Notes: generated from the sequence alone by a model not told the origin. A DNA stretch of 64,000 nucleotides from Lachnospiraceae bacterium (GCA_015057635.1 SVEB01000018.1:1-64000); one strand, 5' to 3'; counted from the first letter of the stretch, positions 19,412-29,377 are shown. Made by a program: numbers and translations.

Positions 19412-19422
19412 GGGTATTTTTC

Positions 19423-19887
19423 ATGAAATTAATCATTCTCTTTATTGCAAAATATATTTTAGGCTATCTGCTTCAGGACCTTAGCTTTATATTAGGCATT
19501 TACGCTTTCAGCAAAGAAAAAATAAAGAAAAAAGCATTTTTTATTAGTGCTGGTGTCATTATTCCCGTTAATATCCTGATCAGAATGCTACCAATCAGCT
19601 ATGGTATAAATATGCTCATAAGTATAGCGACTATTCTGTATGTAAACTATCGTTTATGCCCTGCTGAACTATATACCATCATACAATCAACTCTTATTAC
19701 CATGTTTCTTGTACTTGTTTCAGAAATAATGTGTTTTGTGTCCTTATATATAGGTTTTGGAAAAGTGAGATGTGATGAGTTTTTAAAAGATCCTTTTTGG
19801 AAGGCTGTTCTCTATGTACCTTTTAATATGGCCTTAAGTCTGTATATGTTCTATCGATATCGCAAAATGGTGAAAGAATATTATTAG
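19423..19887 (+). CDS. Small integral membrane protein, possibly a kinase-less AgrC-like sensor domain
   Basis: Five hydrophobic segments, no kinase domain; directly upstream of agrB-like gene. Confidence 0.5.
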   Translation: MKLIILFIAKYILGYLLQDLSFILGIYAFSKEKIKKKAFFISAGVIIPVNILIRMLPISYGINMLISIATILYVNYRLCPAELYTIIQSTLITMFLVLVSEIMCFVSLYIGFGKVRCDEFLKDPFWKAVLYVPFNMALSLYMFYRYRKMVKEYY

Positions 19888-19902
19888 GAGGTAGATGGCG
19901 AT

Positions 19903-20535
19903 ATGGAAAACCTTTCAGCGTATCTTTCAAAAAAATTATGTCTGTCTCTTGGATACGATAAGCAAAAGGAGCAGGTGCTTACTTACGGACTGATTGCAAT
20001 ACTGCAATTTGTGACAATTATGCTTCTTGCCATGATAATTGGTTTCTTCGGCAATTTTATGCTGGAAAGTATTGTTATCTTCCTGTTAGTTGGTGTATTG
20101 CGGAAATCTACGGGTGGTGCACATGCCAGTACAATGAATGGATGCATTACCATGAGTTGTCTTAATATTACACTATTGGCATTTCTTAGCCGTTATGTGC
20201 TGATTTTCTCTATAGAACCATGGATTTATTTATGTTTTTATATACTATGCTATATCGTTTGCTTTCTTATCATCAACCGATATGCACCTGTGGATTCTCC
20301 AAATAAAAGGATTACATCTCAAGAAAAGATTACAAGACTGCGAAAGCAGAGTTACATAAAAGCAGCTTTATTTATGGCTGCATCCATTCTGCTAACATTT
20401 TACTCGAAGCAGAATATCCGTTGCCAAAGTGTAGCAAACAGTTTATGCCTGCTCACACTCTGGCAGTGTTTCACTCTTACACCATCGGGAGGCAGACTGA
20501 TTCATCATCTGGATCGCTTATTCCCGAAAAAATGA
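19903..20535 (+). CDS. agrB: Accessory gene regulator B-like peptide processing protease
   Basis: LRKSTGGAHASTMNGCITMSCLN is the AgrB active-site region (His and Cys); YAPVDSPNKRI motif. Confidence 0.92.
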   Translation: MENLSAYLSKKLCLSLGYDKQKEQVLTYGLIAILQFVTIMLLAMIIGFFGNFMLESIVIFLLVGVLRKSTGGAHASTMNGCITMSCLNITLLAFLSRYVLIFSIEPWIYLCFYILCYIVCFLIINRYAPVDSPNKRITSQEKITRLRKQSYIKAALFMAASILLTFYSKQNIRCQSVANSLCLLTLWQCFTLTPSGGRLIHHLDRLFPKK

Positions 20536-20601
20536 ATAACCATCATTGGATAATCCTTACATATGTAAGATTATTATATCTTAAAAAACGAGGTGAAAAA
20601 A

Positions 20602-20739
20602 ATGAAAAAAATCAAAAAATTTAATGTATTAGCATTATTATCAGTAGTAGCTACATTCTTTGCAACTACTGTAGCTACTTCCGCATGTTTCTGGTACTTA
20701 TATCAGCCAGAAGAACCTGAATGCTTAAAAGAAATGTAA
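20602..20739 (+). CDS. agrD: Cyclic lactone autoinducer precursor peptide (AgrD-like), absent from the supplied ORF track
   Basis: RBS gaggtg; MKKIKKFNVLALLSVVATFFATTVATSACFWYLYQPEEPECLKEM*; amphipathic leader + Cys core + acidic QPEEP recognition tail. Confidence 0.9.
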   Translation: MKKIKKFNVLALLSVVATFFATTVATSACFWYLYQPEEPECLKEM

Positions 20740-20745
20740 TGAAAT

Positions 20746-20816
20746 AGGGCTGCTGCATAAGAATGCCTAAAAGCAAGGATTCTTGCATACTTTTAGGTTT
20801 CTTGTGCAGTGGCCCT
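20746..20816 (+). repeat. Long hairpin between agrD and the GGDEF/HD-GYP gene
   Basis: Stem blocks AGGGC/GCCCT, CTGCA/TGCAG, AAGAA/TTCTT, CCTAAAAG/CTTTTAGG, CAAG/CTTG. Confidence 0.8.
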
Positions 20817-20836
20817 GTACTTTAGGAGGAACTATT

Positions 20837-22510
20837 TTGAAGCTACGTAATCTAGATAGTAACTATACCGATATCAAGAGAAACAACATTAAAAATATGT
20901 TATTTCTTTTAAAAATATTTTCTCTTTTATTAGCGGGATTTCCTTTTTTTCAAAAGTTTACTATAAGCAATGTAAATAATCCATATATTGATTATGTTCA
21001 GGGGTTACATGTCACGAGCATTGCACTTGCTATCATTGGAGCCGTAATATTATTTTGGATGACATTAGACAAAGCAAAGAAAAAATATAAGCATATCATT
21101 CGCCTTGAAATTCCATTTCTTTTTTTAATTTTTACAATTTCTATTTATGCAAATGGTGTTTCTGGAAACGCCTATAAATTCTTATATTTAATCATCATTA
21201 TAACCTATACGATTGAACTTAAAGGTAATTATGGCAAAATGATTGCGCTTCTGTCTTCTTGCCTCATTTTAATCCCGTCAATCCTTCATCTCCAACCCCA
21301 GCAGTCCATTGATTCCGATCTTGCACTTTCCGCACTCTTTATCGTGATTGCGTGGACATTGGGCTATTATGTGAAATTAGAAAATATCCATATCGATCAT
21401 TTGACTCATATGACAAATGTTGATGGACTAACTGGTGCATATAATCATAGATTTTTTCATGAATGTCTAAATAAATATTTTGAAAACGATGCTTTAAATG
21501 GAACTCTTCTTTCTCTCATTATGATCGATATTGACTTTTTTAAAGAATATAATGATGTGATGGGGCACAGAAAAGGCGACGAACTATTGATAAATATTGT
21601 AAAACTGATTACTGAGAATATCCCCGATGGCGATCTTCTTTTCCGCTATGGTGGCGATGAATTCTGTATTATACTGAATGGCACTACACAGCAGCAAGCA
21701 CTAAATATCAGTGAACGTATCCGTCTTGCAGTATACAATTATAAACAGGAGGGACTGGAACATCTGTCCAATAAAAGATTATCGGTTTCAATCGGTGTTG
21801 CCTCTGTATCTGACGAGATTAACAATTCTCATTCTCTTATTGATAAAGCGGACTCTGCTCTCTACCGTGCGAAGTATTTACGAAAGAACCGCACTGAGAC
21901 CTATGATGCCATTTGGCATACATTTAAAGAAATGTCCAATCCAAACAACGAGGACACCTTAAAATACGTAAAAACATTGATAAGCGTAATTGATGCAAAA
22001 GACAAATATACATATGCTCATACAGAGCGAGTGGCACATTATTGTGAGCTTTTCGCAAATTATATTAACCTTTCTCCGGATGATAAACGTACTCTTATCT
22101 TCAGTGCCTATTTACATGACCTTGGAAAAATTAATATCTCAAAAGATATTTTAATCTCTGACACTGTTTTAACACCTGAAGAGTGGAATGAACTAAAAAC
22201 ACATCCTTTGGAAAGCGTCTCCATGATTGAAAAATTAGAGGGATTTGATTCTGTTATTCCAATCGTGAAACACCACCATGAACGATATGACGGTTGTGGA
22301 TATCCTAGTAAACTAAAAGGGGAGGAAATCCCCTTCCTAACCCGTATTCTTACCATTATTGACAGTTTTGATGCTATGACAAACAAGCGTCCTTATCAAA
22401 AAACAAAAACAACAGAAGAAGGCTTGCAGGAACTGATTCGTTGTAAAGGAACCCAATTTGACAGCCAGTATGTAGATCTCTTTGTTGCTATGATGAAAAA
22501 AGACCACTGA
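20837..22510 (+). CDS. Membrane-anchored GGDEF + HD-GYP domain protein
   Basis: GGAGG then TTG start at 20837; FRYGGDEFCIIL (GGDEF), DAKDKYTYAHTERVAHYCE...YLHDLGKINI...HHERYDGCGYPSKLKGEEIP (HD-GYP). Confidence 0.93.
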   Translation: MKLRNLDSNYTDIKRNNIKNMLFLLKIFSLLLAGFPFFQKFTISNVNNPYIDYVQGLHVTSIALAIIGAVILFWMTLDKAKKKYKHIIRLEIPFLFLIFTISIYANGVSGNAYKFLYLIIIITYTIELKGNYGKMIALLSSCLILIPSILHLQPQQSIDSDLALSALFIVIAWTLGYYVKLENIHIDHLTHMTNVDGLTGAYNHRFFHECLNKYFENDALNGTLLSLIMIDIDFFKEYNDVMGHRKGDELLINIVKLITENIPDGDLLFRYGGDEFCIILNGTTQQQALNISERIRLAVYNYKQEGLEHLSNKRLSVSIGVASVSDEINNSHSLIDKADSALYRAKYLRKNRTETYDAIWHTFKEMSNPNNEDTLKYVKTLISVIDAKDKYTYAHTERVAHYCELFANYINLSPDDKRTLIFSAYLHDLGKINISKDILISDTVLTPEEWNELKTHPLESVSMIEKLEGFDSVIPIVKHHHERYDGCGYPSKLKGEEIPFLTRILTIIDSFDAMTNKRPYQKTKTTEEGLQELIRCKGTQFDSQYVDLFVAMMKKDH

Positions 22511-22684
22511 TTAAGTCAATGTCATTTAGTTAACACTAAAGAATGACAAGAAAGAGAATTTCATCTATCAGATTTTATTTGATTGATGTAATTCTCTTTT
22601 CTGTGGTTACCAATTTGGTATTTTGGCTTACACTAAAAAGACAGATTGCCATCTGCCATAAATTAGATGTATTATTATTAAGGA

Positions 22685-23340
22685 TCAAGCTACTCTGTAG
22701 AGGAATCCGATTGCGGTCTGGGGTTTGACTTTCCGAGGGTCTTTGCGTCCAGACCGTACTGGCAAAACATATCTTTGTATCCTACCACCTGTGGTGGTAG
22801 GATACAATTTTTTTAAGTATTTTTTGCAAATTGAAATATCCATTGTATAATTTACTTGATAATAGCGCTTTGTTTGCTGCTTATGTATCTTCAAAATGAT
22901 ACTTATCGTTATTGCTTCACAAAAATTGTATAATGTCAATCTGGCATAAATCTCTTGCTTTATATATTCAACTTTCTTTGAATGAAAATTTGTCAACCCA
23001 ATGGCATATTTTAGTTCTCTAAAATTTGTCTCGATTCCCCATCTCATATGATAAAGTTCTTTTATTTCACAGGGATTCATTTCATCTGCAGGTATGTTTG
23101 TAATGATACTCTCATAAGAATTATCACCAATCAAAAATCTTACAACTTTAAAACTTATTTGATATGCTCCTTTATCTCCAGCTGGAAGGAAATCAAATAT
23201 TTGGCAACTTAGCATAAATTTGTATTTTTAGGATGTTTCTTAATTTCATTTGTTTGACGTCTTGTTAGCAGTAATGAGATTTCCATATCGCTAATAGTTT
23301 TCTTCAATGAATCTTTAACAAACAATATATAATCTTGCAT
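22685..23340 (-). pseudogene. Internally deleted IS4-family transposase remnant
   Basis: C-terminal ELYHMRWGIETNFRELKYAIGLTNFHSKKVEYIKQEIYARLTLYNF (YREK signature); N-terminal fragment MQDYILFVKDSLKKTISDMEISLLLTRRQTNEIKKHPKNTNLC* lies upstream in another frame, with the middle missing. Confidence 0.8.
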
Positions 23341-23522
23341 ATGCGCTACCTCCTTGAAATGTATATATCAAGGGGCTTCGCCACATTTTTTCTTTTATTT
23401 GTCAAGTACTTTTTAAATTTTTACATCCCCCCCTTTAATCCACTCAAATTTTGTTTGACTTTTCCAGAATAATACATTATATATTACTAATATAACATTT
23501 TTTTATTGAGAAAAAACATATT

Positions 23523-24081
23523 ATGTGTAAGGCGGTAGAAAGAATGTTAATATCTGATAATTTTGAAATGATTACATATGCAAAACCAAGTGCTGTAAAA
23601 GCAGCAGCTGTAAGCAAGAGTACAATCAAAGATGTTCAAACAAAATTGAATTCCATTGGTTATTCCTGTGGTACTCCTAATGGAGTTGCTGGAAAGAATA
23701 CCAAAGCTGCAGTAACATCATTTCAAAAATTATGTGGATTGAAAGATCAAAGTGGTACAATTACGGATGAAACTATAACAAAGCTAAATTCAGTGTATAA
23801 TCGAAATCAAAAAGGTGTTTTATCTAGGGGATTAAAAAAATAATGCCAGCGTTAAGAAGCTACAAGAGAATTTGAATAAGCTGAATTATAATTGTGGGAC
23901 TCCAGATGGAACATTCGGTTCAGGGACAGAGACTGCATTAAAGAATTTTCAAAAAGCTCATTCCTTAACTGATGATGGGTTAGCTGGTAGTTCAACATTA
24001 GCTGCTATAAAGAAAGCTGTCAATAACCTTGACAACCCATCTACTCCAGCAAAAGGATTAAGTGAAAATAGAATGTTTTGA
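23523..24081 (+). pseudogene. Peptidoglycan-binding domain protein split by a frameshift at an A7 run
   Basis: Two PG_binding_1-like repeats: VQTKLNSIGYSCGTPNGVAGKNTKAAVTSFQK and LQENLNKLNYNCGTPDGTFGSGTETALKNFQKAHSL, in different frames; the junction GGATTAAAAAAATAATGCC restores frame if one A is removed. Confidence 0.7.
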
Positions 24082-24096
24082 GAGGGTTATCTTATT

Positions 24097-25146
24097 ATGA
24101 AAAATAAATATTTAATATTTTGTATGATTTTGAGCATATTTCTTGCTCTTAGCGGATGCAAGAAAAACGAAATTCCACAAGAAGACATCACATATAATCA
24201 GAACTTACATAATGATGATCATGTAGATGAATCTTCTGATAATAGTAAAAATAAGTCTGAAACTAGCAATGAAATATTGGATAATTCATCTCAATCAATA
24301 GGTGATAATAATCAGGATAACCCGAATGAGCAATCTAATGGTCGGAATAACTCGAATGAACAATCCAATATTCCAGATAGTTCGAACGAAAATGCATACT
24401 TCCTTTCCACGAATAGTGATTTTTATGAAAAAGTTGCATGTAACCCAATTGTCCAGAAATATGTAATTGATGAAGAAGCAGCTCCTCTAGAAATTTGGCA
24501 ATCCGCTTTAAAGAAATGTGAAGCATGGAATCAACAGATTGATTTCACCGGTTCCGAACTAGAGAGATTACTAAGTAAAGCTGACTATGATCAATTGCAG
24601 AATGCAATAAGTCTTTGGCACGAGTATTATCAAGAAGAAGTTTATCAAAATCGTGAATTATATGGAAGCAATGGAATGATTTTAGGCAGCATGTATACAG
24701 CTATATCTGCAGATGTGCTAATAGAAAAATGCAAGTTAACATCATTTACATTATTGTCTCAAGAATATGAGTTATCAAGCAATGTATCCTTTGCAGAGAA
24801 TACTACGACAACAAACAATGACAGTGAATATTCTCTTTCGCCGCAATCCTTTTGTATTGAATATAGCTCCGACTTTGAAGAAACGTTAATTTCTTATTCA
24901 ATAAACGAAAAGAATAGTGATGAATTAGAAGAACTTATTCATGAAACAGCAAACAAAATTGAAGAAAAATTTGGGCATGATTTTACTGAACATACAAACA
25001 AATACGTTTCTTTCATTCATGCACTATATACTATCGAGAACGATATATCTGAAGATAGTAATCTATGTCTTATATTAAAAGAAAACAGACTTAAGTTGTA
25101 TGCGATAGAACTTTTGAATATTGTATATATGATTGATGGTCAATAG
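24097..25146 (+). CDS. Hypothetical lipoprotein with N/S-rich linker
   Basis: Lipobox LALSGCKK; low-complexity linker NPNEQSNGRNNSNEQSNIPDSSNE. Confidence 0.7.
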   Translation: MKNKYLIFCMILSIFLALSGCKKNEIPQEDITYNQNLHNDDHVDESSDNSKNKSETSNEILDNSSQSIGDNNQDNPNEQSNGRNNSNEQSNIPDSSNENAYFLSTNSDFYEKVACNPIVQKYVIDEEAAPLEIWQSALKKCEAWNQQIDFTGSELERLLSKADYDQLQNAISLWHEYYQEEVYQNRELYGSNGMILGSMYTAISADVLIEKCKLTSFTLLSQEYELSSNVSFAENTTTTNNDSEYSLSPQSFCIEYSSDFEETLISYSINEKNSDELEELIHETANKIEEKFGHDFTEHTNKYVSFIHALYTIENDISEDSNLCLILKENRLKLYAIELLNIVYMIDGQ

Positions 25147-25169
25147 GTGCATAAAGTTACTGTTCACTT

Positions 25170-25217
25170 GTACCTCCATAAATTAGAGCTATTTTCAATT
25201 CTAGTTTATGGAGGTAC
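25170..25217 (+). repeat. Perfect inverted repeat sequestering an RBS; possible IS end remnant
   Basis: GTACCTCCATAAA..TTTATGGAGGTAC (13-bp arms); GGAGG in the 3' arm precedes ATG 25222 (MIPTFIKDYLNQ...). Confidence 0.6.
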
Positions 25218-25449
25218 ACATATGATTCCTACTTTCATCAAAGATTATTTAAATCAAGCTATTTCAACTTCGGCTTCCAATATTTCTGCTTTTCGAACAG
25301 AAAGCTGTAGCAATTCGTTTTCCCGTGAACGAAAACCTCCTTTTTCGATATTATCTTCTTTCCTGATCTCTCAAGGTTCATCCAGCACGAATAATGAGCT
25401 TCTTGATTTTTTTCTTTCTCTTGTATTGTTCCACATCTTTCACTGCTTA

Positions 25450-27525
25450 CTATTCTGCCGATACATTTCGAACAAATCCTATATAGGTTGCAATAAAGTA
25501 TAAAAGATAGGTGCCAAGGAAAATAGCGAGTGATACCCCATAATAGAAAAATACCGATGTCGATACCCCAGTGTAAAGAATAAAGCGTCCACTGGCAAAC
25601 AGTGCTATGGCTATGCTTAAAAATACGGCTATCAGTGCCGGACACAGATAAAACAGAATAAGCTGTTTTAAGATAAGGCGGTTCCTTTCTCTTTCCTTTA
25701 GCCCAAGCTTCCGTAAAATGCCATAGCGGAATGCATATTTATTGGAATCACTTAATTGCTGTACCGCAAGAATCGTAAGTGCTACACACAAGAATACGAT
25801 ATTGATATAGATTAATGGGAATACAACAGATGTCAGCACATATTTCATTTCCACGTTGGCATTCTCACTGACGATCACATCGGATGCAAACACAAGTATC
25901 TGGTCACTTCCGTATGCAGTCATGGAATCCTCTTCCACATCCTCATCCTCTGTAAAGGTTGGATGGTTTATCCTGTGAATCTTTGTCAAACGTTCCATCA
26001 AATCGTCAGAAGCATGACCTTCTAAGTCCATTGCCATAACCGAATACATTGGGGTCATTCCTGCTGCTGCCTGATCCGGGATTACGATTACATAATCCGC
26101 GCCGTTATGGCCTGACTGGCTAAACTCCTCAGTTTTAATCTGGGACAGATGAAGGGTGCCACTCTCTGTTTCAATCTTGCGCCGCTTGATATCTTCCCCT
26201 AAATCTTTCTCTAACTTCTCTTTTATATGAATCAGATATTCATCATCCTGTAATGTAACCGCAGAAAGACCGATCATTTCTCTTAATGCATTATAGTCAC
26301 TCAGTTTCATATACGTATCATACGTATTGTACTGCCAGCCTTTTTTCTGAATCTTTTCATAATCCGTGCTGCCATCCTTATTCTTATATTCCGTTCCGAT
26401 AACCGCTAAATGGGTGTACAGATACTCATTCATCTTGCTTGTCTTATTCTCATAGATCTGATAGATTCGTGTTTCTTCTACCGTATTATCCTTCTTTACC
26501 GCTTCCTGCTCCATGCTAAAATCATCGTACGCATCCGGGCTGTATACGATTACATCAAATGGGAACTCGCTGTCCAGGTGTTGTTTCTGATAATTCGAAA
26601 ACATCATTGCGATCGTTCCGGAAAGCAAGGCCACTGTAAACAATACCGTCAGCGTCCCCATTGTAAACTGCATGGTCTTTAACTTAGAAGAAAGATTTCG
26701 AAGCAGGAACAGATGCTCATTTTTATAAATAATGTTATGCCTGTTCTTGATAAGCCGTACAATGAATGAGGAAAAGCCCACATAAAACAGATAGACTGCT
26801 GCAATAAATCCAGCAAACCCTAAAATCATGCGAAGCGGTGTATAAGTGCCTCTAAAGATAAAGGCTGTGAAGAACAGAATATAAAGAATGCTTCCCGCCA
26901 TAAGAAACTGCCTGATTCCATCTTTTCCTTCCTTCACCTGTTCGTTCTGCTTTTCCATCTGCATCAGATCACGGATACTCATTCTTTTAAATTTCCGTCT
27001 GTTGCGAATCAGTGCGATTCCATAGCAGGCATAATAACAGCCTACGGTCATTAAGACGCCCCATCCGCTTACTGCGATTTTAATCTCATACTGCATATCA
27101 AAGATACTGTAAAATACAGCCATAATGATCTGCTGCAGAAAGCATCCAAACAGGCACCCTGCAAGAAAAGAAATGGTTCCAAGTATGACATTTTCCTTCA
27201 TATACATCCACGCAATCTGTTTTTTCTTCATTCCAAGAAGCAGATATGTTCCAAACTCCCGACTCCTTTTTTCTAACATAAATCGTACCATGTAGTTGAT
27301 CAGCCATGCCACAATCAGCACAATTACAAATGTAACAAGAGAAATCATAGCTGCCATTATTCCGATGTCCTGTACAATCCTGCCTACCATATCGGAAAAT
27401 AGCATGGAGTTGAATGCAAACATCAATGCGGCGATAAGTCCCATTGTAATCATATAGATCACATAATCTTTCATGGAACGCATCGCATTCCGAACTGCCA
27501 GTTTATTTTGCATATTCGGTGTCAC
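25450..27525 (-). CDS. FtsX-like ABC transporter permease (BceB-like)
   Basis: N-terminal FtsX domain with LEKRSREFGTYLLLGMKKKQIAWMY, large extracellular region, C-terminal FtsX TM bundle; adjacent BceA/BceRS-like genes. Confidence 0.88.
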   Translation of the reverse strand: MTPNMQNKLAVRNAMRSMKDYVIYMITMGLIAALMFAFNSMLFSDMVGRIVQDIGIMAAMISLVTFVIVLIVAWLINYMVRFMLEKRSREFGTYLLLGMKKKQIAWMYMKENVILGTISFLAGCLFGCFLQQIIMAVFYSIFDMQYEIKIAVSGWGVLMTVGCYYACYGIALIRNRRKFKRMSIRDLMQMEKQNEQVKEGKDGIRQFLMAGSILYILFFTAFIFRGTYTPLRMILGFAGFIAAVYLFYVGFSSFIVRLIKNRHNIIYKNEHLFLLRNLSSKLKTMQFTMGTLTVLFTVALLSGTIAMMFSNYQKQHLDSEFPFDVIVYSPDAYDDFSMEQEAVKKDNTVEETRIYQIYENKTSKMNEYLYTHLAVIGTEYKNKDGSTDYEKIQKKGWQYNTYDTYMKLSDYNALREMIGLSAVTLQDDEYLIHIKEKLEKDLGEDIKRRKIETESGTLHLSQIKTEEFSQSGHNGADYVIVIPDQAAAGMTPMYSVMAMDLEGHASDDLMERLTKIHRINHPTFTEDEDVEEDSMTAYGSDQILVFASDVIVSENANVEMKYVLTSVVFPLIYINIVFLCVALTILAVQQLSDSNKYAFRYGILRKLGLKERERNRLILKQLILFYLCPALIAVFLSIAIALFASGRFILYTGVSTSVFFYYGVSLAIFLGTYLLYFIATYIGFVRNVSAE

Positions 27526-28270
27526 CTCCTGTCAGGGAAAGAACATCCAGGATATCATTTAAAAACTCCCTCTTTGTCTTATTTCCCCGATACAGTTCCT
27601 GAAAGATCTCCCCGTCCTTTAAGAACAGGATTCTCTTGCAGTAGCTTGCGGAAAATGCATCATGGGTGACCATGAGAATCGTTGAATTTAACTTCTGATT
27701 CATCATTTCAAATGTCTCTAAAAGCATACGGGAAGACTTCGAGTCAAGCGCTCCGGTCGGCTCATCAGCAAGAATTAATTTGGGATCATTGGCAAGCGCT
27801 CTTGCACAGGCACAGCGCTGCTTTTGTCCGCCTGATACTTCGTAAGGAAATTTCCCTGCTGCCTCTTCGATTCCCAACACGCTAAGAAGCTTCTTTGTCG
27901 TCTTTGTAATCTCTTGCTTTGATCTATGATGAAGAGACATTCCTAACATAATATTCTCTTCTAATGTAAGCGTATCCAAAAGGTTGTAATCCTGAAAGAT
28001 AAATCCTAGGTTATCTTTTCTGAAATCTGACATTCCGTCATCATTTAATTCTGTGATATCCACTCCGTCATAGCAGATATGGCCTGCCGTCACCTGATCG
28101 ATCGTGGCCATCATATTCAAAAGTGTGGACTTTCCTGATCCGGATGGTCCCATAATGCCCATAAACTCGCCTTTTTCTACCTGAAAGCTGACACGGTTCA
28201 CGGCCTTTGTCACATAAGTCCCTTTTCCATAGTATTTTTCCACATCACATACCTTGATATATTCTTTCAT
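27503..28270 (-). CDS. ABC transporter ATP-binding protein (BceA-like)
   Basis: GPSGSGKSTLLN, VSGGQKQRCACARAL, LILADEPTGALDSK. Confidence 0.93.
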   Translation of the reverse strand: MKEYIKVCDVEKYYGKGTYVTKAVNRVSFQVEKGEFMGIMGPSGSGKSTLLNMMATIDQVTAGHICYDGVDITELNDDGMSDFRKDNLGFIFQDYNLLDTLTLEENIMLGMSLHHRSKQEITKTTKKLLSVLGIEEAAGKFPYEVSGGQKQRCACARALANDPKLILADEPTGALDSKSSRMLLETFEMMNQKLNSTILMVTHDAFSASYCKRILFLKDGEIFQELYRGNKTKREFLNDILDVLSLTGGDTEYAK

Positions 28271-28351
28271 ACTGTTCTTCTTCCTTTCTTCTGATACAGT
28301 CAGTATAGCCTTTTTCTTTTCCTTTTGGTATCAAGTTAGCTTTCATGAATC

Positions 28352-29377
28352 TTACAGTTTTGAAAGATAAGGCATGTCCTTTGCAATATCCGGAAAGGTA
28401 AGAATAACCTCGGTTTCATGCATCAGCACAGACCTAATACAAATCCCGATTCCAAGCTTATCACATAACCTCTTGCATAAGTACAGGCCGATTCCGGTAG
28501 ACTTTTCATGGTTTCGCCCATTCGTCCCGGTAAATCCTTTATCAAACACCCGTTTCTGTTCTTCTTCTAAAATACCGATTCCGTTATCCCGAATAATAAG
28601 GCTTTTCCCTGCGTTCTGAGTCTCTATGGAAAATGTGATCTTTGCCTCATTCTCCCTTTTGTATTTGATGGAATTCAAGACGATCTGGTTTATAATAAAC
28701 TCCACCCATTTCGGATCCGATCGTACCACAGCCTCTGAAAATGTGATCTCGATCTGCATCTGATTTTGAATGAAAAGCTGTTTGTTCTTTGCAATCACAT
28801 AAAGAATTCGTTCATGCAGGCTGATCGGCTGAATCAGATAATCTTGATAGACTTGATCTGCCCTTGCATAAAACAGCATGGTCTCCACATCGTTATCAAG
28901 CTTTGCAAGTTCCGTAAGAATTCTCCTTGTCTGATCATCCTTTTTATTCTCACAGATCAGACCGATCGTCGTAAGCGGTGTCTTCACCTCATGAACCCAG
29001 CCTTCCATATACTCCCGGTACTCTTTTTGCTCCTGTTCAATCCTGTGAATCCGCTCAATCACAGCCTTATTGGATTTTCGTAGAATCTGCCGGTACTTTT
29101 TATCTTCAAACCGATATCCTGCATCCATCACATCCGCGATCAGATATGGCTGATCTAACTGTTCTAAAGTACGGTCTAATTTATGAAAATACCGGTTTCT
29201 TCTTATAAACGCTACTAAGAATCCGCCTCCTGCCACTGCTCCCCAGGCACTTATAATCAGGATGCTATTCGAAGACGGATATCCGGTGGCTACAAGAAAA
29301 AGAGCAAGAAACATCATACCCGCGACCTGGCACAGAACTGATATGCTTTTATCCTTGCAATAATCCCAAAAACTCAT
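28352..29377 (-). CDS. Intramembrane-sensing histidine kinase (BceS-like)
   Basis: Two short N-terminal TMs, GWVHEVKTPLTTIGLICE H-box, NQIVLNSIKYKRE, GTNGRNHEKSTGIGLYLCKRL. Confidence 0.9.
   Translation of the reverse strand: MSFWDYCKDKSISVLCQVAGMMFLALFLVATGYPSSNSILIISAWGAVAGGGFLVAFIRRNRYFHKLDRTLEQLDQPYLIADVMDAGYRFEDKKYRQILRKSNKAVIERIHRIEQEQKEYREYMEGWVHEVKTPLTTIGLICENKKDDQTRRILTELAKLDNDVETMLFYARADQVYQDYLIQPISLHERILYVIAKNKQLFIQNQMQIEITFSEAVVRSDPKWVEFIINQIVLNSIKYKRENEAKITFSIETQNAGKSLIIRDNGIGILEEEQKRVFDKGFTGTNGRNHEKSTGIGLYLCKRLCDKLGIGICIRSVLMHETEVILTFPDIAKDMPYLSKL

Noticed and set aside
22777-22805. Palindrome GTATCCTACCACC-TGT-GGTGGTAGGATAC
   Set aside because: Falls in the transposase C-terminal coding remnant (YPTTTGGRIQ); most likely incidental or an IS-internal feature.
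25147-25503. ORF 25147-25503 (+) as a gene
   Set aside because: Only the first dozen codons after ATG 25222 look coding; the remainder is low-complexity Ser/Phe-rich readthrough of non-coding or antisense sequence.
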